Source of the DNA: UBA7657 sp049652985
Lineage (GTDB): Bacteria > Pseudomonadota > Alphaproteobacteria > Micavibrionales > Micavibrionaceae
DNA length: 64,000 nucleotides
NCBI GenBank assembly: GCA_049652985.1
Contig: JBASFK010000002.1
Coordinates: forward strand, 620,001-684,000
Direction of reading: 5' to 3'
This document shows positions 9,097 through 17,936 of this stretch, one piece after another (the first letter of the stretch is position 1; the number at the start of each line of letters is the position of its first letter). The notes beneath the pieces are model-generated. The model saw only the letters and a program-made list of their open reading frames with translations, had not been told where the DNA came from and did no database searches. A program made the translations under genes and the position numbers.

Positions 9097-9473
9097 ACTG
9101 AAAATTTCCCAACTATAAAGCTGCCGATGAATACAGCCGCGATTGATAACACAACAGATGCAGTCACGTAAGCAGCGGCTGTCATAGCGTCGCCCTGCGT
9201 CCAGAGAGTCATCGTATCAGCAGAGAAAGCGGAAAAGGTCGTATAGCCACCGAGGAAACCAACGGTCAGGAAAGCCTTTATCTCAGGCGCGGGGTTCCAG
9301 AGGGTCATAAAAGCTGCAATCAAAACGCCCATGATAAAGCAGCCCAGCACGTTCGCTGTCAGCGTTCCCCATGGAAAAGGAGAAGGCAGCAGTGTCCCGA
9401 TGCCGACATTCGTCAGGTACCGGAGAACCGACCCCAAGGCGCCGCCGAGGGCGATAGCGAGTATTGTTTTCAT
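9093..9473 (-). CDS. crcB: Fluoride ion channel CrcB/Fluc
   Basis: The 126-residue, four-helix inner-membrane protein exports fluoride as an antiparallel dimer. Visible family features are GGALGSVLRYL at the N-terminus, WGTLTANVLGCFIMG in helix 2, and GFLGGYTTFSAFS with the phenylalanines of the pore around the helix-3 break. Length is typical. It is the first gene of the minus-strand operon. Only 25 bases separate it from the divergent EamA gene, too little room for a fluoride riboswitch, and I see none. Confidence 0.94.
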   Translation of the reverse strand: MKTILAIALGGALGSVLRYLTNVGIGTLLPSPFPWGTLTANVLGCFIMGVLIAAFMTLWNPAPEIKAFLTVGFLGGYTTFSAFSADTMTLWTQGDAMTAAAYVTASVVLSIAAVFIGSFIVGKFSV

Positions 9474-9498
9474 AGGTTTAACCCCTTAATGTCCTGAC

Positions 9499-10371
9499 AT
9501 GTTTAGCTCTTTAAGCCCCACATATAAAGGAATTCTTTTGGCCCTGGCGGGCTATTCGGCTTTTGCCGTGGCGGATATCTGCGCCAAGTGGCTGATGCAA
9601 TATTACACGGTTTCGCAGGTTATATGCGTTGAGAACATACTGGCGGTGATTTTGCTGGTAATTTTGTCCCCCTTGCTCGGCGGCGTGAAAGGCACATTTG
9701 ACCGGAAAAACCTCAAAATCAACCTGTTCCGGGCCGCGCTCAATTTCAGCCTCGCGATGATCCTGAACTATAGCTACAAGATTTTCCCCCTGGCCGATGT
9801 CTACACTATGATCTTCACCAAGCCGTTCATGGTTGCGCTGCTGGCGTTCTGGTTTTTCAGGGAACGGGCCAGCAAGGCGCAATGGCTGGCGATTATCGCC
9901 GGATTTACAGGTGTCATGATCGCCATGCGTCCCGGCACTGAGGGTTTCGACCCTATGCTTTTTCTGCCTTTGCTGGCCACTATTATGATTGCCCTGCTGT
10001 TCTTTACCGCGCGGTTTCTTGACCGGCCCAGCGCTTTCAGCGCCGGTTTCTTCCCAACGCTCGGCGTTGCGGTGCTGGCTTTCCCGTTGATGGTGCCTGA
10101 TTTTGTCGTACCGGAAGCCAGCCACATGGCGGTTTTCCTGCTGCTTGGCATTGTGGCGGCGGTAGGTATGACAGCCGTGTCGCTGGCCTTCAGAATGGCG
10201 GCGTCCTCGGTGGTCGCGCCCTTCCTTTATATCGAAATGCTCTGGGCGCTGATTTTCGGCTGGGTGATTTTCGGAGATTTACCGGATATTTGGATGCTGG
10301 TTGGCGCCGGTATTATTATTCTCAGCGGGATTTATTTACTTGAAACCGAGCGGCGTAATTTGGCCCAGTAA
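9499..10371 (+). CDS. EamA-family (DMT) transporter
   Basis: The 290-residue protein has ten hydrophobic segments arranged as two repeated five-helix halves, the usual drug/metabolite transporter layout. Typical features are LALAGYSAFAVADICAKWL near the start, the YTMIFTKPFMVALLAFWFFRER segment at the end of the first half, and the IEMLWALIFGWVIFGDLP segment in the second. The substrate is unknown. Its last 40 bases overlap the convergent rarA gene. Confidence 0.9.
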   Translation: MFSSLSPTYKGILLALAGYSAFAVADICAKWLMQYYTVSQVICVENILAVILLVILSPLLGGVKGTFDRKNLKINLFRAALNFSLAMILNYSYKIFPLADVYTMIFTKPFMVALLAFWFFRERASKAQWLAIIAGFTGVMIAMRPGTEGFDPMLFLPLLATIMIALLFFTARFLDRPSAFSAGFFPTLGVAVLAFPLMVPDFVVPEASHMAVFLLLGIVAAVGMTAVSLAFRMAASSVVAPFLYIEMLWALIFGWVIFGDLPDIWMLVGAGIIILSGIYLLETERRNLAQ

Positions 10372-11645
10372 TCTAGGCGCTTTTTAATTTCACGCTCAAA
10401 GCCGCGTTCCGGTGGCGTATAGAATTCCTGCGGGCCCAGATCCTCGGGCCAGAAATTCTGTCCTGAAAAGGCGCCGTCGAAATCGTGATCGTATTTATAT
10501 CCTTCGTGATAGCCGAGTTCCTTCATCAGTTTCGTCGGCGCATTCAGGATATTTTTCGGCGGCATGAGCGAGCCGGTTTTGCCTGCGACCTGTTTTGCAG
10601 CCTGAAACGCCATATAGCTGGCGTTGGATTTCGGCGCGGTCGCCAGGTATGTGCAGGCCTGCGCCATAGCCAGTTCGCCCTCGGGAAGACCGAGACGCTC
10701 GAATGCCTGCCACGCGGCCATGACAACCTGCAGCGCCTGTGGGTCGGCGTTAGAAACATCTTCAGACGCTACGCATGCCATGCGGCGGAAAATATATTCC
10801 GGCGTTTCGCCGCCTGCCAGCATGCGCGCCATCCAGTAAAGCGCGGCGTCGGCGTCCGACCCGCGCAGGGATTTGTGAAAGGCGGAAATAAGATTGTAAT
10901 GCGCATCGTCTTTTTTATCGTAGAGCGGCACCCGGCGCTGGATGATTTTCAGCAGGCCTTCGGTATCCAGTTTTTTATTCTGGTTTAAAACCTGCTCGGC
11001 CATGGACAGCGCATAGCGCCCGTCGCCGTCGGCCATGGCCTTTAATGTCTCGCGGGCGCGTTCATCAAGGGGCAGCTTCTTATCGGCTTCTTTTTCAGCG
11101 CGCTCCAGAATGGTTTCCAGTGCGGCGTCATCCAGCCGTTTCAGCACAAAAACCTGCGCCCTGGAGAGAAGCGCGGAATTGAGCTCAAAGGACGGATTTT
11201 CGGTTGTCGCACCGATCAGGATAATCGTGCCGTCTTCCATGACAGGCAAAAACGCATCCTGCTGCGATTTTGAGAAGCGGTGAATTTCATCGACGAACAG
11301 CAACGTACCCTTGCCGTTTTTATGACGGATGCGGGCGGAATCGAAAATGCGCCTTAAATCTGCCACGCCCGAAAAAATCGCGGAAATCTGCTCGAAATGG
11401 AGAGCGGTATGGTCGGCCATAATCCGGGCCAGCGTCGTCTTGCCGCAGCCCGGCGGGCCCCAGAGGATAAAGGACGAAAGGCGGCCGCTCTCCAGCATGG
11501 CTTTCAGGGGCCCGTCCGAACCCACCAGGTGCTCCTGCCCTGCCACGTCCTCAAGGGCGCGGGGACGCAGGCGCTCCGGCAGGGGCTTGTTAAGCTCCTG
11601 CGCCGCCTCGTTTTCCCGGTTATCGGCTACGAACAAATCAGCCAT
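10332..11645 (-). CDS. rarA: Replication-associated recombination protein A (RarA/MgsA)
   Basis: This 437-residue AAA+ ATPase of the clamp-loader class acts at stalled replication forks. Walker A is GPPGCGKTTLA, Walker B is LLFVDEIHRF, sensor 1 is IGATTENPSF, and the SALLSRAQVF motif includes the arginine finger region. The C-terminal tetramerisation domain is recognised by HKSLRGSDADAALYW and the late YKYDHDFDGAFSGQNFWPE segment. Length is normal. It is transcribed away from nadA and ends inside the end of the EamA gene. Confidence 0.96.
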   Translation of the reverse strand: MADLFVADNRENEAAQELNKPLPERLRPRALEDVAGQEHLVGSDGPLKAMLESGRLSSFILWGPPGCGKTTLARIMADHTALHFEQISAIFSGVADLRRIFDSARIRHKNGKGTLLFVDEIHRFSKSQQDAFLPVMEDGTIILIGATTENPSFELNSALLSRAQVFVLKRLDDAALETILERAEKEADKKLPLDERARETLKAMADGDGRYALSMAEQVLNQNKKLDTEGLLKIIQRRVPLYDKKDDAHYNLISAFHKSLRGSDADAALYWMARMLAGGETPEYIFRRMACVASEDVSNADPQALQVVMAAWQAFERLGLPEGELAMAQACTYLATAPKSNASYMAFQAAKQVAGKTGSLMPPKNILNAPTKLMKELGYHEGYKYDHDFDGAFSGQNFWPEDLGPQEFYTPPERGFEREIKKRLDYWAKLRRSVSSK

Positions 11646-11721
11646 ATTCCTTGACCTTGACCCTGCTTCTGTGTGACATACATCAACTTATAAAATAATG
11701 GCGAACATATAAAGAACAAAT

Positions 11722-12744
11722 ATGGCTACGCTTACACAAGTAAAGGGGTTGGAGTACACGGACGAGGTCGCAAAAAGCACCGCTCCGGTCTACCAGAAAT
11801 TGGTTCGCCAATACCGCGAAGACTACTGGAAAACGCTCGCCCCTTATATCCACGAAATCAACCGCCTGAAGAAAGAAAAGAACGCCGTCATCCTGGCGCA
11901 TAATTACATGACGCCGGATATTTTCTATGGCGTCGGCGATATTGTGGGCGACTCGCTGAAGCTGGCTCAAGAGGCCGCCAAGACTGAGGCCGACATCATC
12001 GTCCAGTGCGGCGTGCATTTCATGGCCGAGACGTCAAAAGTTCTTTGCCCCGATAAAAAAGTTTTGATCCCCGACATGAAGGCGGGTTGCAGCCTCGCGG
12101 AATCCATCACGGCTGAAGATGTGCGCAAATTAAAAGCACAGCACCCGGGAATTCCCGTCGTGACCTATGTGAATACATCTGCAGAAGTGAAAGCGGAATC
12201 AGATGTCTGTTGCACCTCGTCGAACGCGCTCAAGATCGTGAACGCGCTCGGCAAGGAAGGCCACGGTACCGTCATCATGACGCCCGATAAATTCCTCGCG
12301 CAGAATGTCGCGGCGCAGACCGATGTCAAAATCATTATCTGGGACGGCGCATGCATCGTGCATGAACGCTTCACCGCACAGGATGTTAAACGCGTTCGCG
12401 CGCAGCATGGCGAGGTCATCGTTCTCGCCCACCCGGAATGCCCGCCGGAAGTGATCGCGGAAGCCGACTATACCGGCTCGACCGCGCAGATGGATGATTA
12501 CATTAAAAAGAATCAGCCGAAAAAGGCCGTGCTGATGACCGAATGCTCGATGAGCGACAACGTCGCCAGCGCCAACCCGGGCGTCGAGATGATCGGTGCA
12601 TGCCAGATGTGCCCGTACATGAAGCGTATTTCGCTGCCGAAAATTCTCGCATGCCTGCAAAATGAAACGCCGGAAGTTCTTGTTCCGGCTGAAATCATTC
12701 CCCGCGCCCGCCGCGCGGTGGAGCGCATGCTGCAGCTAAGTTAG
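11722..12744 (+). CDS. nadA: Quinolinate synthase A
   Basis: NadA condenses iminoaspartate with dihydroxyacetone phosphate to quinolinate in de novo NAD synthesis, using a [4Fe-4S] cluster. The 340-residue sequence shows VILAHNYM near residue 60, cluster-type cysteines in QCGVHFMAETSKVLCP, the HPECPPEV motif, and CQMCPYMKRI near the C-terminus. It is followed after 13 bases by nadC. The L-aspartate oxidase gene nadB, often between or beside these two, is not in this window. Confidence 0.97.
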   Translation: MATLTQVKGLEYTDEVAKSTAPVYQKLVRQYREDYWKTLAPYIHEINRLKKEKNAVILAHNYMTPDIFYGVGDIVGDSLKLAQEAAKTEADIIVQCGVHFMAETSKVLCPDKKVLIPDMKAGCSLAESITAEDVRKLKAQHPGIPVVTYVNTSAEVKAESDVCCTSSNALKIVNALGKEGHGTVIMTPDKFLAQNVAAQTDVKIIIWDGACIVHERFTAQDVKRVRAQHGEVIVLAHPECPPEVIAEADYTGSTAQMDDYIKKNQPKKAVLMTECSMSDNVASANPGVEMIGACQMCPYMKRISLPKILACLQNETPEVLVPAEIIPRARRAVERMLQLS

Positions 12745-12757
12745 AGGCTGGCAGCTG

Positions 12758-13597
12758 ATGAATACCCTCCAGATTGAAGCGATTGTCCGCCAGGCCCTCA
12801 TGGAGGATCTCGGCCATGGGCGGGATGTAACGTCGGAACTGACTATTCCTTCGGACGCCATGGCGAAAGCTGTATTACGGGCACGCGAACCCGGCGTTAT
12901 CGCGGGATTAATCGTCGGACTTTCCGCTTTTACTCTCAGCGATGGCGATTTTGAAGTCACGCTGCACGCCAATGACGGGGAATCCGTTGAAGCCGGGCAG
13001 GACATAGCGGAAATCGAAGGACCTGCGCGCCCGCTTCTTACTGCCGAACGCGTGGCGCTCAATTTCCTGCAACAAATGTCAGGTGTCGCGACATTGACCG
13101 CGCAATATGTTGAAAAAGTAAAAGGCACGGACGCGAAAATAACCTGCACGCGCAAGACGATTCCGAACCTCCGCGCGCTACAGAAATACGCCGTGCGCTG
13201 TGGCGGCGGGTATAATCACCGCTCGGGACTGGACGACATGATCCTGATCAAGGACAACCATATCGCCGTTGCGGGCGGTGTGCAGCAGGCGCTGGCGCAG
13301 GTCAAAAACGCTGGCCATGGCCTCAAGGTTGAAATTGAAGTCGACACGATCAAGCAACTTGAAGAGGTTTTAAAAACCGGCGGCGCTGACGTGGTCATGC
13401 TCGATAACTTTAAACTCGCTGATCTGAAAAAAGCCGTGGCCCTCGTGAAGGGAAAAATCGTGACGGAGGCCTCGGGCGGCGTGACGCTTGAGACCGTGCG
13501 CGCGATTGCCGAGACAGGGGTCGATTATATCTCCGTCGGCGCCCTCACCCACAGCGCCCCGGCGCTGGACCTGGGACTGGATATCGGGCAGATTTAA
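12758..13597 (+). CDS. nadC: Nicotinate-nucleotide pyrophosphorylase (carboxylating)
   Basis: NadC converts quinolinate and PRPP to nicotinate mononucleotide, the step after NadA. The 279-residue protein has the N-terminal sandwich domain (MEDLGHGRDVTSELTIP) and the barrel with CTRKTIPNLRALQKYAV, GGGYNHRSGLDDMILIKDNH and EIEVDTIKQLEE. The C-terminal EASGGVTLETVRAIAETGVD loop contributes phosphate binding. It lies close behind nadA in an evident operon and ends before an AT-rich gap. Confidence 0.97.
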   Translation: MNTLQIEAIVRQALMEDLGHGRDVTSELTIPSDAMAKAVLRAREPGVIAGLIVGLSAFTLSDGDFEVTLHANDGESVEAGQDIAEIEGPARPLLTAERVALNFLQQMSGVATLTAQYVEKVKGTDAKITCTRKTIPNLRALQKYAVRCGGGYNHRSGLDDMILIKDNHIAVAGGVQQALAQVKNAGHGLKVEIEVDTIKQLEEVLKTGGADVVMLDNFKLADLKKAVALVKGKIVTEASGGVTLETVRAIAETGVDYISVGALTHSAPALDLGLDIGQI

Positions 13598-13781
13598 CCT
13601 GTGATTGAAGCTTGTTTTCAGGATAAAAAATCGTTTTATATCAATGTATTAAAAAGAGCCCATGTGCCTGATTTTCATTATGAAAAATTAGGGTTGCCTT
13701 CATTTTTTCAAGCGATAATTAAGGGGTGGGACCCGGCGCGGGTAGCCGGGTGCAGGCTGATAAAAATAACAAGTATTTCGG
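13598..13781. other. AT-rich intergenic stretch with a 7-bp hairpin
   Basis: The first 130 bases after nadC are markedly AT-rich compared with flanking genes. A hairpin (ACCCGGC at 13731-13737, GCCGGGT at 13745-13751) follows, with no T-tract, so it is not a classical terminator. A GTG-started reading frame runs through here from 13601, but it continues out of frame into the next gene and has no good ribosome binding site. I do not call it. Confidence 0.4.
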
Positions 13782-14354
13782 ATGCCTCGTTATACCTATT
13801 TCATCCCGTTTTTTGCGCTCGCTGTTTGCGTGATGATTGCCCCTGCCCGCGCCCTTGCGGAGGAAAAACTCACCGAAGATAATATCCGCGCCTTTGTCGA
13901 GAAAACCACCGTTATCACTTCCGGCAAGGAATCTGCCATGAGCGGTGAAGAGATCGCTGCGTATCTCGATGCGCACCTGCACCCCGACGCGCGGTTCAAA
14001 AGCACCATGCGCTACGCTATTCCCGGTTTCGACGTACAGGTGAAAATCATGAGCGTCGACAAGGAGGATTTCATCGAGGGCATCAATCATACCGCAAGCA
14101 CGATGGATAATTACGAGAGCCAGATCATCATTTCAGACATAAAAATTTCGAAGGACGGCCGCAAGGCGACGCTTAAAACGAAAACGCACGAAAGCGGCAT
14201 GATGCCGGTGGCGGATGAAACAGGAAAAGACGAAGTGCCTGTGGAGGGGATGTCGACCTGCACGCAGATTTTAATGCTGAGCAAAGAAGAAAATATCCAG
14301 ATGTACAACGCAACGTGCATAACAGATATTCAGTTTGATACTTTTGCGCCCTAG
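13782..14354 (+). CDS. Secreted protein of unknown function
   Basis: The 190-residue protein begins with a clear signal peptide, hydrophobic to about residue 22 and ending APARALA, with predicted cleavage before EEKL. The mature part has a helical start (EDNIRAFVEKTTVI) and a beta-rich region, with an SQIIISDIKISKDGRKATL strand pair. The layout resembles small periplasmic proteins with an NTF2-like or cystatin-like fold, but I recognise no family. Two cysteines (STCTQ and ATCITD) could form a disulfide. It ends ten bases before the convergent FkbM gene. Confidence 0.72.
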   Translation: MPRYTYFIPFFALAVCVMIAPARALAEEKLTEDNIRAFVEKTTVITSGKESAMSGEEIAAYLDAHLHPDARFKSTMRYAIPGFDVQVKIMSVDKEDFIEGINHTASTMDNYESQIIISDIKISKDGRKATLKTKTHESGMMPVADETGKDEVPVEGMSTCTQILMLSKEENIQMYNATCITDIQFDTFAP

Positions 14355-14363
14355 TCATTGCCC

Positions 14364-15197
14364 TTATATGTTTTCGTACACCACCGGGCTGGCCAGGATA
14401 TTTTCCCATTTCTTTTTCGGATTGAACGGCGCAAGGGCGGGCTGTTCGCGGCTGCGCTGGATTCCGTAATAGAAATATCCCTTGTCAAAGATCGCAGAGA
14501 GATTCCGGTCGGTACGGAAATCCTTGCGGGAATGTGTACCATATTCAAATATGACGAACGGGCGGTATTTTTTAATCGTGGACGAGAGCCCTTTCAGCAC
14601 TTTTTTCTCGTGACCCTCAACATCGATTTTGATGACGGCCGGGCGTATGTCTTTCTCCATGAAAAAGCGGTCGCCCTCGCGCACCTCGAAGGCAATATCC
14701 GCTTTCGCGCCTTCCTTCAGAAACATGCCGGTGCCGAGGTTGTCGCCCTTGGGCAGACGGAACGGCAGCTCGGCATCCTTTTCCGACAGGCCGAAAGGAT
14801 AAAGATGCAGGTGCAGAAGATTGTTCACGGCAATATTGCGTTCCGCGTGCAGACGCACTTTTTCCCAAGGCTCGAAACCATGAGCAATGTCTGAGACACC
14901 GGCGACTGCCAGCATATGCAGGCCAGTGTTGGCGCCAATATCGACATAGACGGCCTCGCGTCCGTTTTTCTTGCAGTGTTGGAGCAGTTTTCTTATCAGG
15001 CGGATGGTAGAGGCTTCGTGCATGCCGTAGCGGTAGACCTTGCAATCCAGGTGGGTGTTGGTCGTGCCGTGATAATCCTGACCGAATATCTCGATGGCGA
15101 AGTCCTCGGCTTCGGGCACGTTGATGAACTTGCCCAATTTTTTGCGCAGCGTAAGCGGAAGGACCGAATTGCGGGTGATGTCGAGGATGAGGGACAT
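14364..15197 (-). CDS. FkbM-family SAM-dependent methyltransferase
   Basis: The 277-residue protein has the Rossmann SAM-binding motif VYVDIGANTGLHML at about residue 100 and the family motif IKIDVEGHEKKVLKGL near residue 190, followed by FVIFEYG. FkbM-type enzymes O-methylate sugars or polyketide products; the substrate is not predictable here. The gene starts 10 bases after the sdhB stop, so it may be read through from the sdh operon, although no functional link is apparent. Confidence 0.9.
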   Translation of the reverse strand: MSLILDITRNSVLPLTLRKKLGKFINVPEAEDFAIEIFGQDYHGTTNTHLDCKVYRYGMHEASTIRLIRKLLQHCKKNGREAVYVDIGANTGLHMLAVAGVSDIAHGFEPWEKVRLHAERNIAVNNLLHLHLYPFGLSEKDAELPFRLPKGDNLGTGMFLKEGAKADIAFEVREGDRFFMEKDIRPAVIKIDVEGHEKKVLKGLSSTIKKYRPFVIFEYGTHSRKDFRTDRNLSAIFDKGYFYYGIQRSREQPALAPFNPKKKWENILASPVVYENI

Positions 15198-15207
15198 GGA
15201 AGGTGCT

Positions 15208-16005
15208 TTATTCGCCCGCGACCATGAGTTTTTTGATTTCGGCGATTCCTTCCGCCGGGTTCAGGCCCTTGGGACATGTCTTGGTGCAGTTCATGATCGT
15301 ATGGCAGCGATACAGGCTGAACGGGTCTTTGAGTTTTTCGAGGCGCTTTGCCTTCGCCTTGTCGCGCGTATCCCTGATCCAGCGCCAGGCCTGAAGAAGG
15401 ACGGCGGGGCCGAGGAATTTATCGGCGTTCCACCAATAGCTGGGGCACGCGGTCGAGCAGCAGAAGCAGAGAATGCACCCGGCGGGACCGTGGCCGTCGG
15501 CGCCATTGAGGGCTTCGGAATCCGCCTGGCTTTGCAGGCGTTCGCGGCCGTTTTCCGGCACGGGCTCGTCGTTCTGCATCCACGGCTCGATAGATTCGTA
15601 CTGCTTGTAAACATGTTTGAGGTCGGGGACGAGGTCCTTGACCACGCCCATATGCGGCAGCGGCGTGATTTTCGTGTTATCGCCGCAGTCATGGATGGAT
15701 TTGGTGCAGGCGAGCGTATTGGTGCCATCGATATTCATCGAGCAGGAACCGCAGATACCCTCGCGGCAGGAGCGGCGGAAGGTCAGCGTGGAATCGATTT
15801 TGTCTTTTATATAAATGATGGCGTCGAGAACCATGGGCCCGCATTTGGAGAGGTCGATTTTGTATTCGTCGAGGCGAGGATTTTCGCCTGTGTCGGGGTC
15901 CCAGCGGTAAATTCTGAAAGTTTTACTGCGAGCGGCGCCGTTCGAGGCATCAACGGTTTTGCCGGGGAGGATTTTGGAGTTCTGCGGAAGCGTAAACTGG
16001 ACCAT
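15208..16005 (-). CDS. sdhB: Succinate dehydrogenase iron-sulfur subunit
   Basis: SdhB carries electrons from the flavin in SdhA to quinone through three iron-sulfur clusters. The 265-residue sequence shows all cluster ligands: CREGICGSCSMNIDG with a distal cysteine in NTLAC for [2Fe-2S], then CILCFCCSTACPSYWW and CTKTCPKGLNP for [4Fe-4S] and [3Fe-4S]. It follows sdhA after an unusually long 158-base gap that contains a hairpin. Confidence 0.97.
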   Translation of the reverse strand: MVQFTLPQNSKILPGKTVDASNGAARSKTFRIYRWDPDTGENPRLDEYKIDLSKCGPMVLDAIIYIKDKIDSTLTFRRSCREGICGSCSMNIDGTNTLACTKSIHDCGDNTKITPLPHMGVVKDLVPDLKHVYKQYESIEPWMQNDEPVPENGRERLQSQADSEALNGADGHGPAGCILCFCCSTACPSYWWNADKFLGPAVLLQAWRWIRDTRDKAKAKRLEKLKDPFSLYRCHTIMNCTKTCPKGLNPAEGIAEIKKLMVAGE

Positions 16006-16037
16006 GGGCTCTGTATAGTTCGTTTGTTGTTTTCGGT

Positions 16038-16067
16038 GGAGGTGGGGGCACCTCCTTTGTTTTTATT
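16038..16067 (+). terminator. Hairpin with T-tract on the plus strand, inside sdhA-sdhB gap
   Basis: GGAGGTG (16038-16044) and CACCTCC (16049-16055) form a 7-bp stem with a GGGG loop, followed on the plus strand by TTTGTTTTTATT. It looks like a plus-strand intrinsic terminator although the surrounding genes are on the minus strand. In the minus-strand transcript it would be a hairpin without a T-tract, upstream of sdhB. Two copies of TAGTTCGTTTG (16016-16026 and 16079-16089) flank it. Confidence 0.45.
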
Positions 16068-16163
16068 CAACTTTCTATTAGTTCGTTTGCACGTGCCTAG
16101 CTTGCGCAAACATCAATAAAACCCGCGTTAAAACTAGCATAAAACGCGAATGTTTTAAACCTT

Positions 16164-17936
16164 TTAGTACACCCGCGCCTTTGGCGGGATCGGTTCGACC
16201 TCGCCGGTCAGGGTATGCAGGATGACCGGGCGGTAGTCGATTTTGACTTTGCCCTGCTCGTTCACCCACGAAACGGTGTGTTTCATCCAGTTCTTGTCAT
16301 CGCGGTTTTTAAAGTCTTCGCGCGCGTGCGCACCACGTGACTCTTCGCGGTTGGACGCGGAGTGCATCGTGACAACGGCCTGAGACAGAAGATTGTCCAG
16401 CTCCAGCGCCTCGGCAAGATCGGTGTTGAAGATCATGGATTTATCGGATACTTGCATATCGCCCTTGGCCGCGAAGGATTTATCGATCAGATCGGCGCCT
16501 TCTTTCAGCGTGTCGCCGGTGCGGAAAACGGCGGCGTGGTTCTGCATGGTGCGCTGCATCTGCAGGCGGAGATCAGCAACGCGGGTTTTGCCCTTGCCGT
16601 GGCGGATTCTGTCGAGACGGTCGAGACCAGCTTCGCTGTTCAACGGTTTGTGCGGGCTGCCGGGTTTTACTTTTTCAGCGGCGAGGATGGCGGCGGCGCG
16701 GCCGAAGACGACGAGGTCGAGCAGCGAGTTGGAGCCGAGACGGTTCGCGCCATGGACGGAGACGCAGGCGGCCTCGCCGATTGCCATCAGGCCGGGAACG
16801 ATTTTATTCGGGTCGGACGCGGTGGGATTGACGACTTCGGTCCGGAAATTGGTCGGGATGCCGCCCATATTGTAGTGAACAGTGGGCAGGACCGGGATGG
16901 GCTCGCGCGTCACGTCGACGCCGGCGAAAATACGTGCTGATTCGGCGATGCCGGGAAGGCGTGAATGGATGATGTCCGGGTCGAGATGCATCAGATTCAG
17001 ATGGATGTGATCCTTATGTTCGCCGACGCCGCGCCCTTCGCGGATTTCGACGGTCATGGAGCGCGAGACGACATCGCGGGAGGCGAGGTCCTTGGCGCTT
17101 GGCGCGTAACGTTCCATGAAACGCTCGCCTTCGGAATTTGTGAGGTAGCCGCCCTCGCCACGCACGCCTTCGGTAATCAAACAGCCCGCGCCGTAAATGC
17201 CCGTGGGGTGAAACTGGACGAATTCCATGTCCTGCAGCGGTATTCCGGCGCGCAGAACCATGGCGTTGCCATCGCCCGTGCAGGTGTGCGCGGAAGTGCA
17301 GGAGAAATAGGCGCGGCCATAGCCGCCGGTGGCGAAAATGACTTCGTGTGCGCGGAAACGGTGGATTGTGCCGTCATCGAGGTTCCACGCGGTGACGCCG
17401 CGGCAAACGTCGCCATCCATGATGAGGTCGAGCGCGAAATATTCGACGAAGAATTCGGCCTTGTGCTTGAGGGCCTGCGTATACAGCGTGTGCAGGATGG
17501 CGTGGCCGGTGCGGTCGGCGGCGGCGCAGGTGCGCTGGGCCGTGCCCTTACCGTAGTGCGTGGTCATGCCGCCGAAGGCACGCTGGTAAATTTTTCCTTC
17601 TGCAGTTCTTGAGAACGGCACGCCGTAATGTTCCAGTTCGATGACGGCGGGAATGGCTTCCTTGCACATATATTCGATGGCGTCCTGGTCCCCTAACCAG
17701 TCGGAGCCCTTGATGGTGTCGTAGAAGTGAAAGCGCCAGTCGTCCTCGCCCATATTGCCGAGCGCGGCGGAAATGCCGCCTTGCGCCGCGACGGTGTGCG
17801 AGCGGGTCGGGAAAACTTTGGTGACGAAGGCGGTTTTGAGGCCTTTTTCCGCGCAGCCGAAACCGGCGCGAAGGCCCGCGCCCCCTGCCCCGACGACGAC
17901 GACGTCATATTCGTGATCGATGATTTTGTAGCTCAT
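16164..17936 (-). CDS. sdhA: Succinate dehydrogenase flavoprotein subunit
   Basis: SdhA oxidises succinate to fumarate with covalently bound FAD. The 590-residue sequence has the dinucleotide motif VVVGAGGAGLRAG at residues 14-26, the flavin-attachment segment RSHTVAAQGG, HPTGIYGAG, and the catalytic-domain motif RGEGGYLTN. I start it at the ATG at 17936, which overlaps the sdhD stop as ATGA and begins MSYKIIDHEYD; a longer frame to 17999 would run into sdhD. It is the third gene of sdhC-sdhD-sdhA-sdhB. Confidence 0.97.
   Translation of the reverse strand: MSYKIIDHEYDVVVVGAGGAGLRAGFGCAEKGLKTAFVTKVFPTRSHTVAAQGGISAALGNMGEDDWRFHFYDTIKGSDWLGDQDAIEYMCKEAIPAVIELEHYGVPFSRTAEGKIYQRAFGGMTTHYGKGTAQRTCAAADRTGHAILHTLYTQALKHKAEFFVEYFALDLIMDGDVCRGVTAWNLDDGTIHRFRAHEVIFATGGYGRAYFSCTSAHTCTGDGNAMVLRAGIPLQDMEFVQFHPTGIYGAGCLITEGVRGEGGYLTNSEGERFMERYAPSAKDLASRDVVSRSMTVEIREGRGVGEHKDHIHLNLMHLDPDIIHSRLPGIAESARIFAGVDVTREPIPVLPTVHYNMGGIPTNFRTEVVNPTASDPNKIVPGLMAIGEAACVSVHGANRLGSNSLLDLVVFGRAAAILAAEKVKPGSPHKPLNSEAGLDRLDRIRHGKGKTRVADLRLQMQRTMQNHAAVFRTGDTLKEGADLIDKSFAAKGDMQVSDKSMIFNTDLAEALELDNLLSQAVVTMHSASNREESRGAHAREDFKNRDDKNWMKHTVSWVNEQGKVKIDYRPVILHTLTGEVEPIPPKARVY

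Noticed and set aside
9474..9498. Fluoride riboswitch before crcB
   Set aside because: Only 25 bases separate crcB from the divergent gene, too short for the aptamer.
10332..10371. Possible frameshift at the rarA/EamA overlap
   Set aside because: Both frames keep family-typical ends, so a simple 40-base convergent overlap is the better reading.
13601..13882. 93-codon GTG-started frame after nadC
   Set aside because: It runs out of frame into a gene with a clear signal peptide, has no good ribosome binding site, and its cysteine-rich tail is a shadow of that gene.
15094..16119. 341-codon plus-strand frame
   Set aside because: It is antisense to sdhB and part of the FkbM gene; both of those have decisive motifs.
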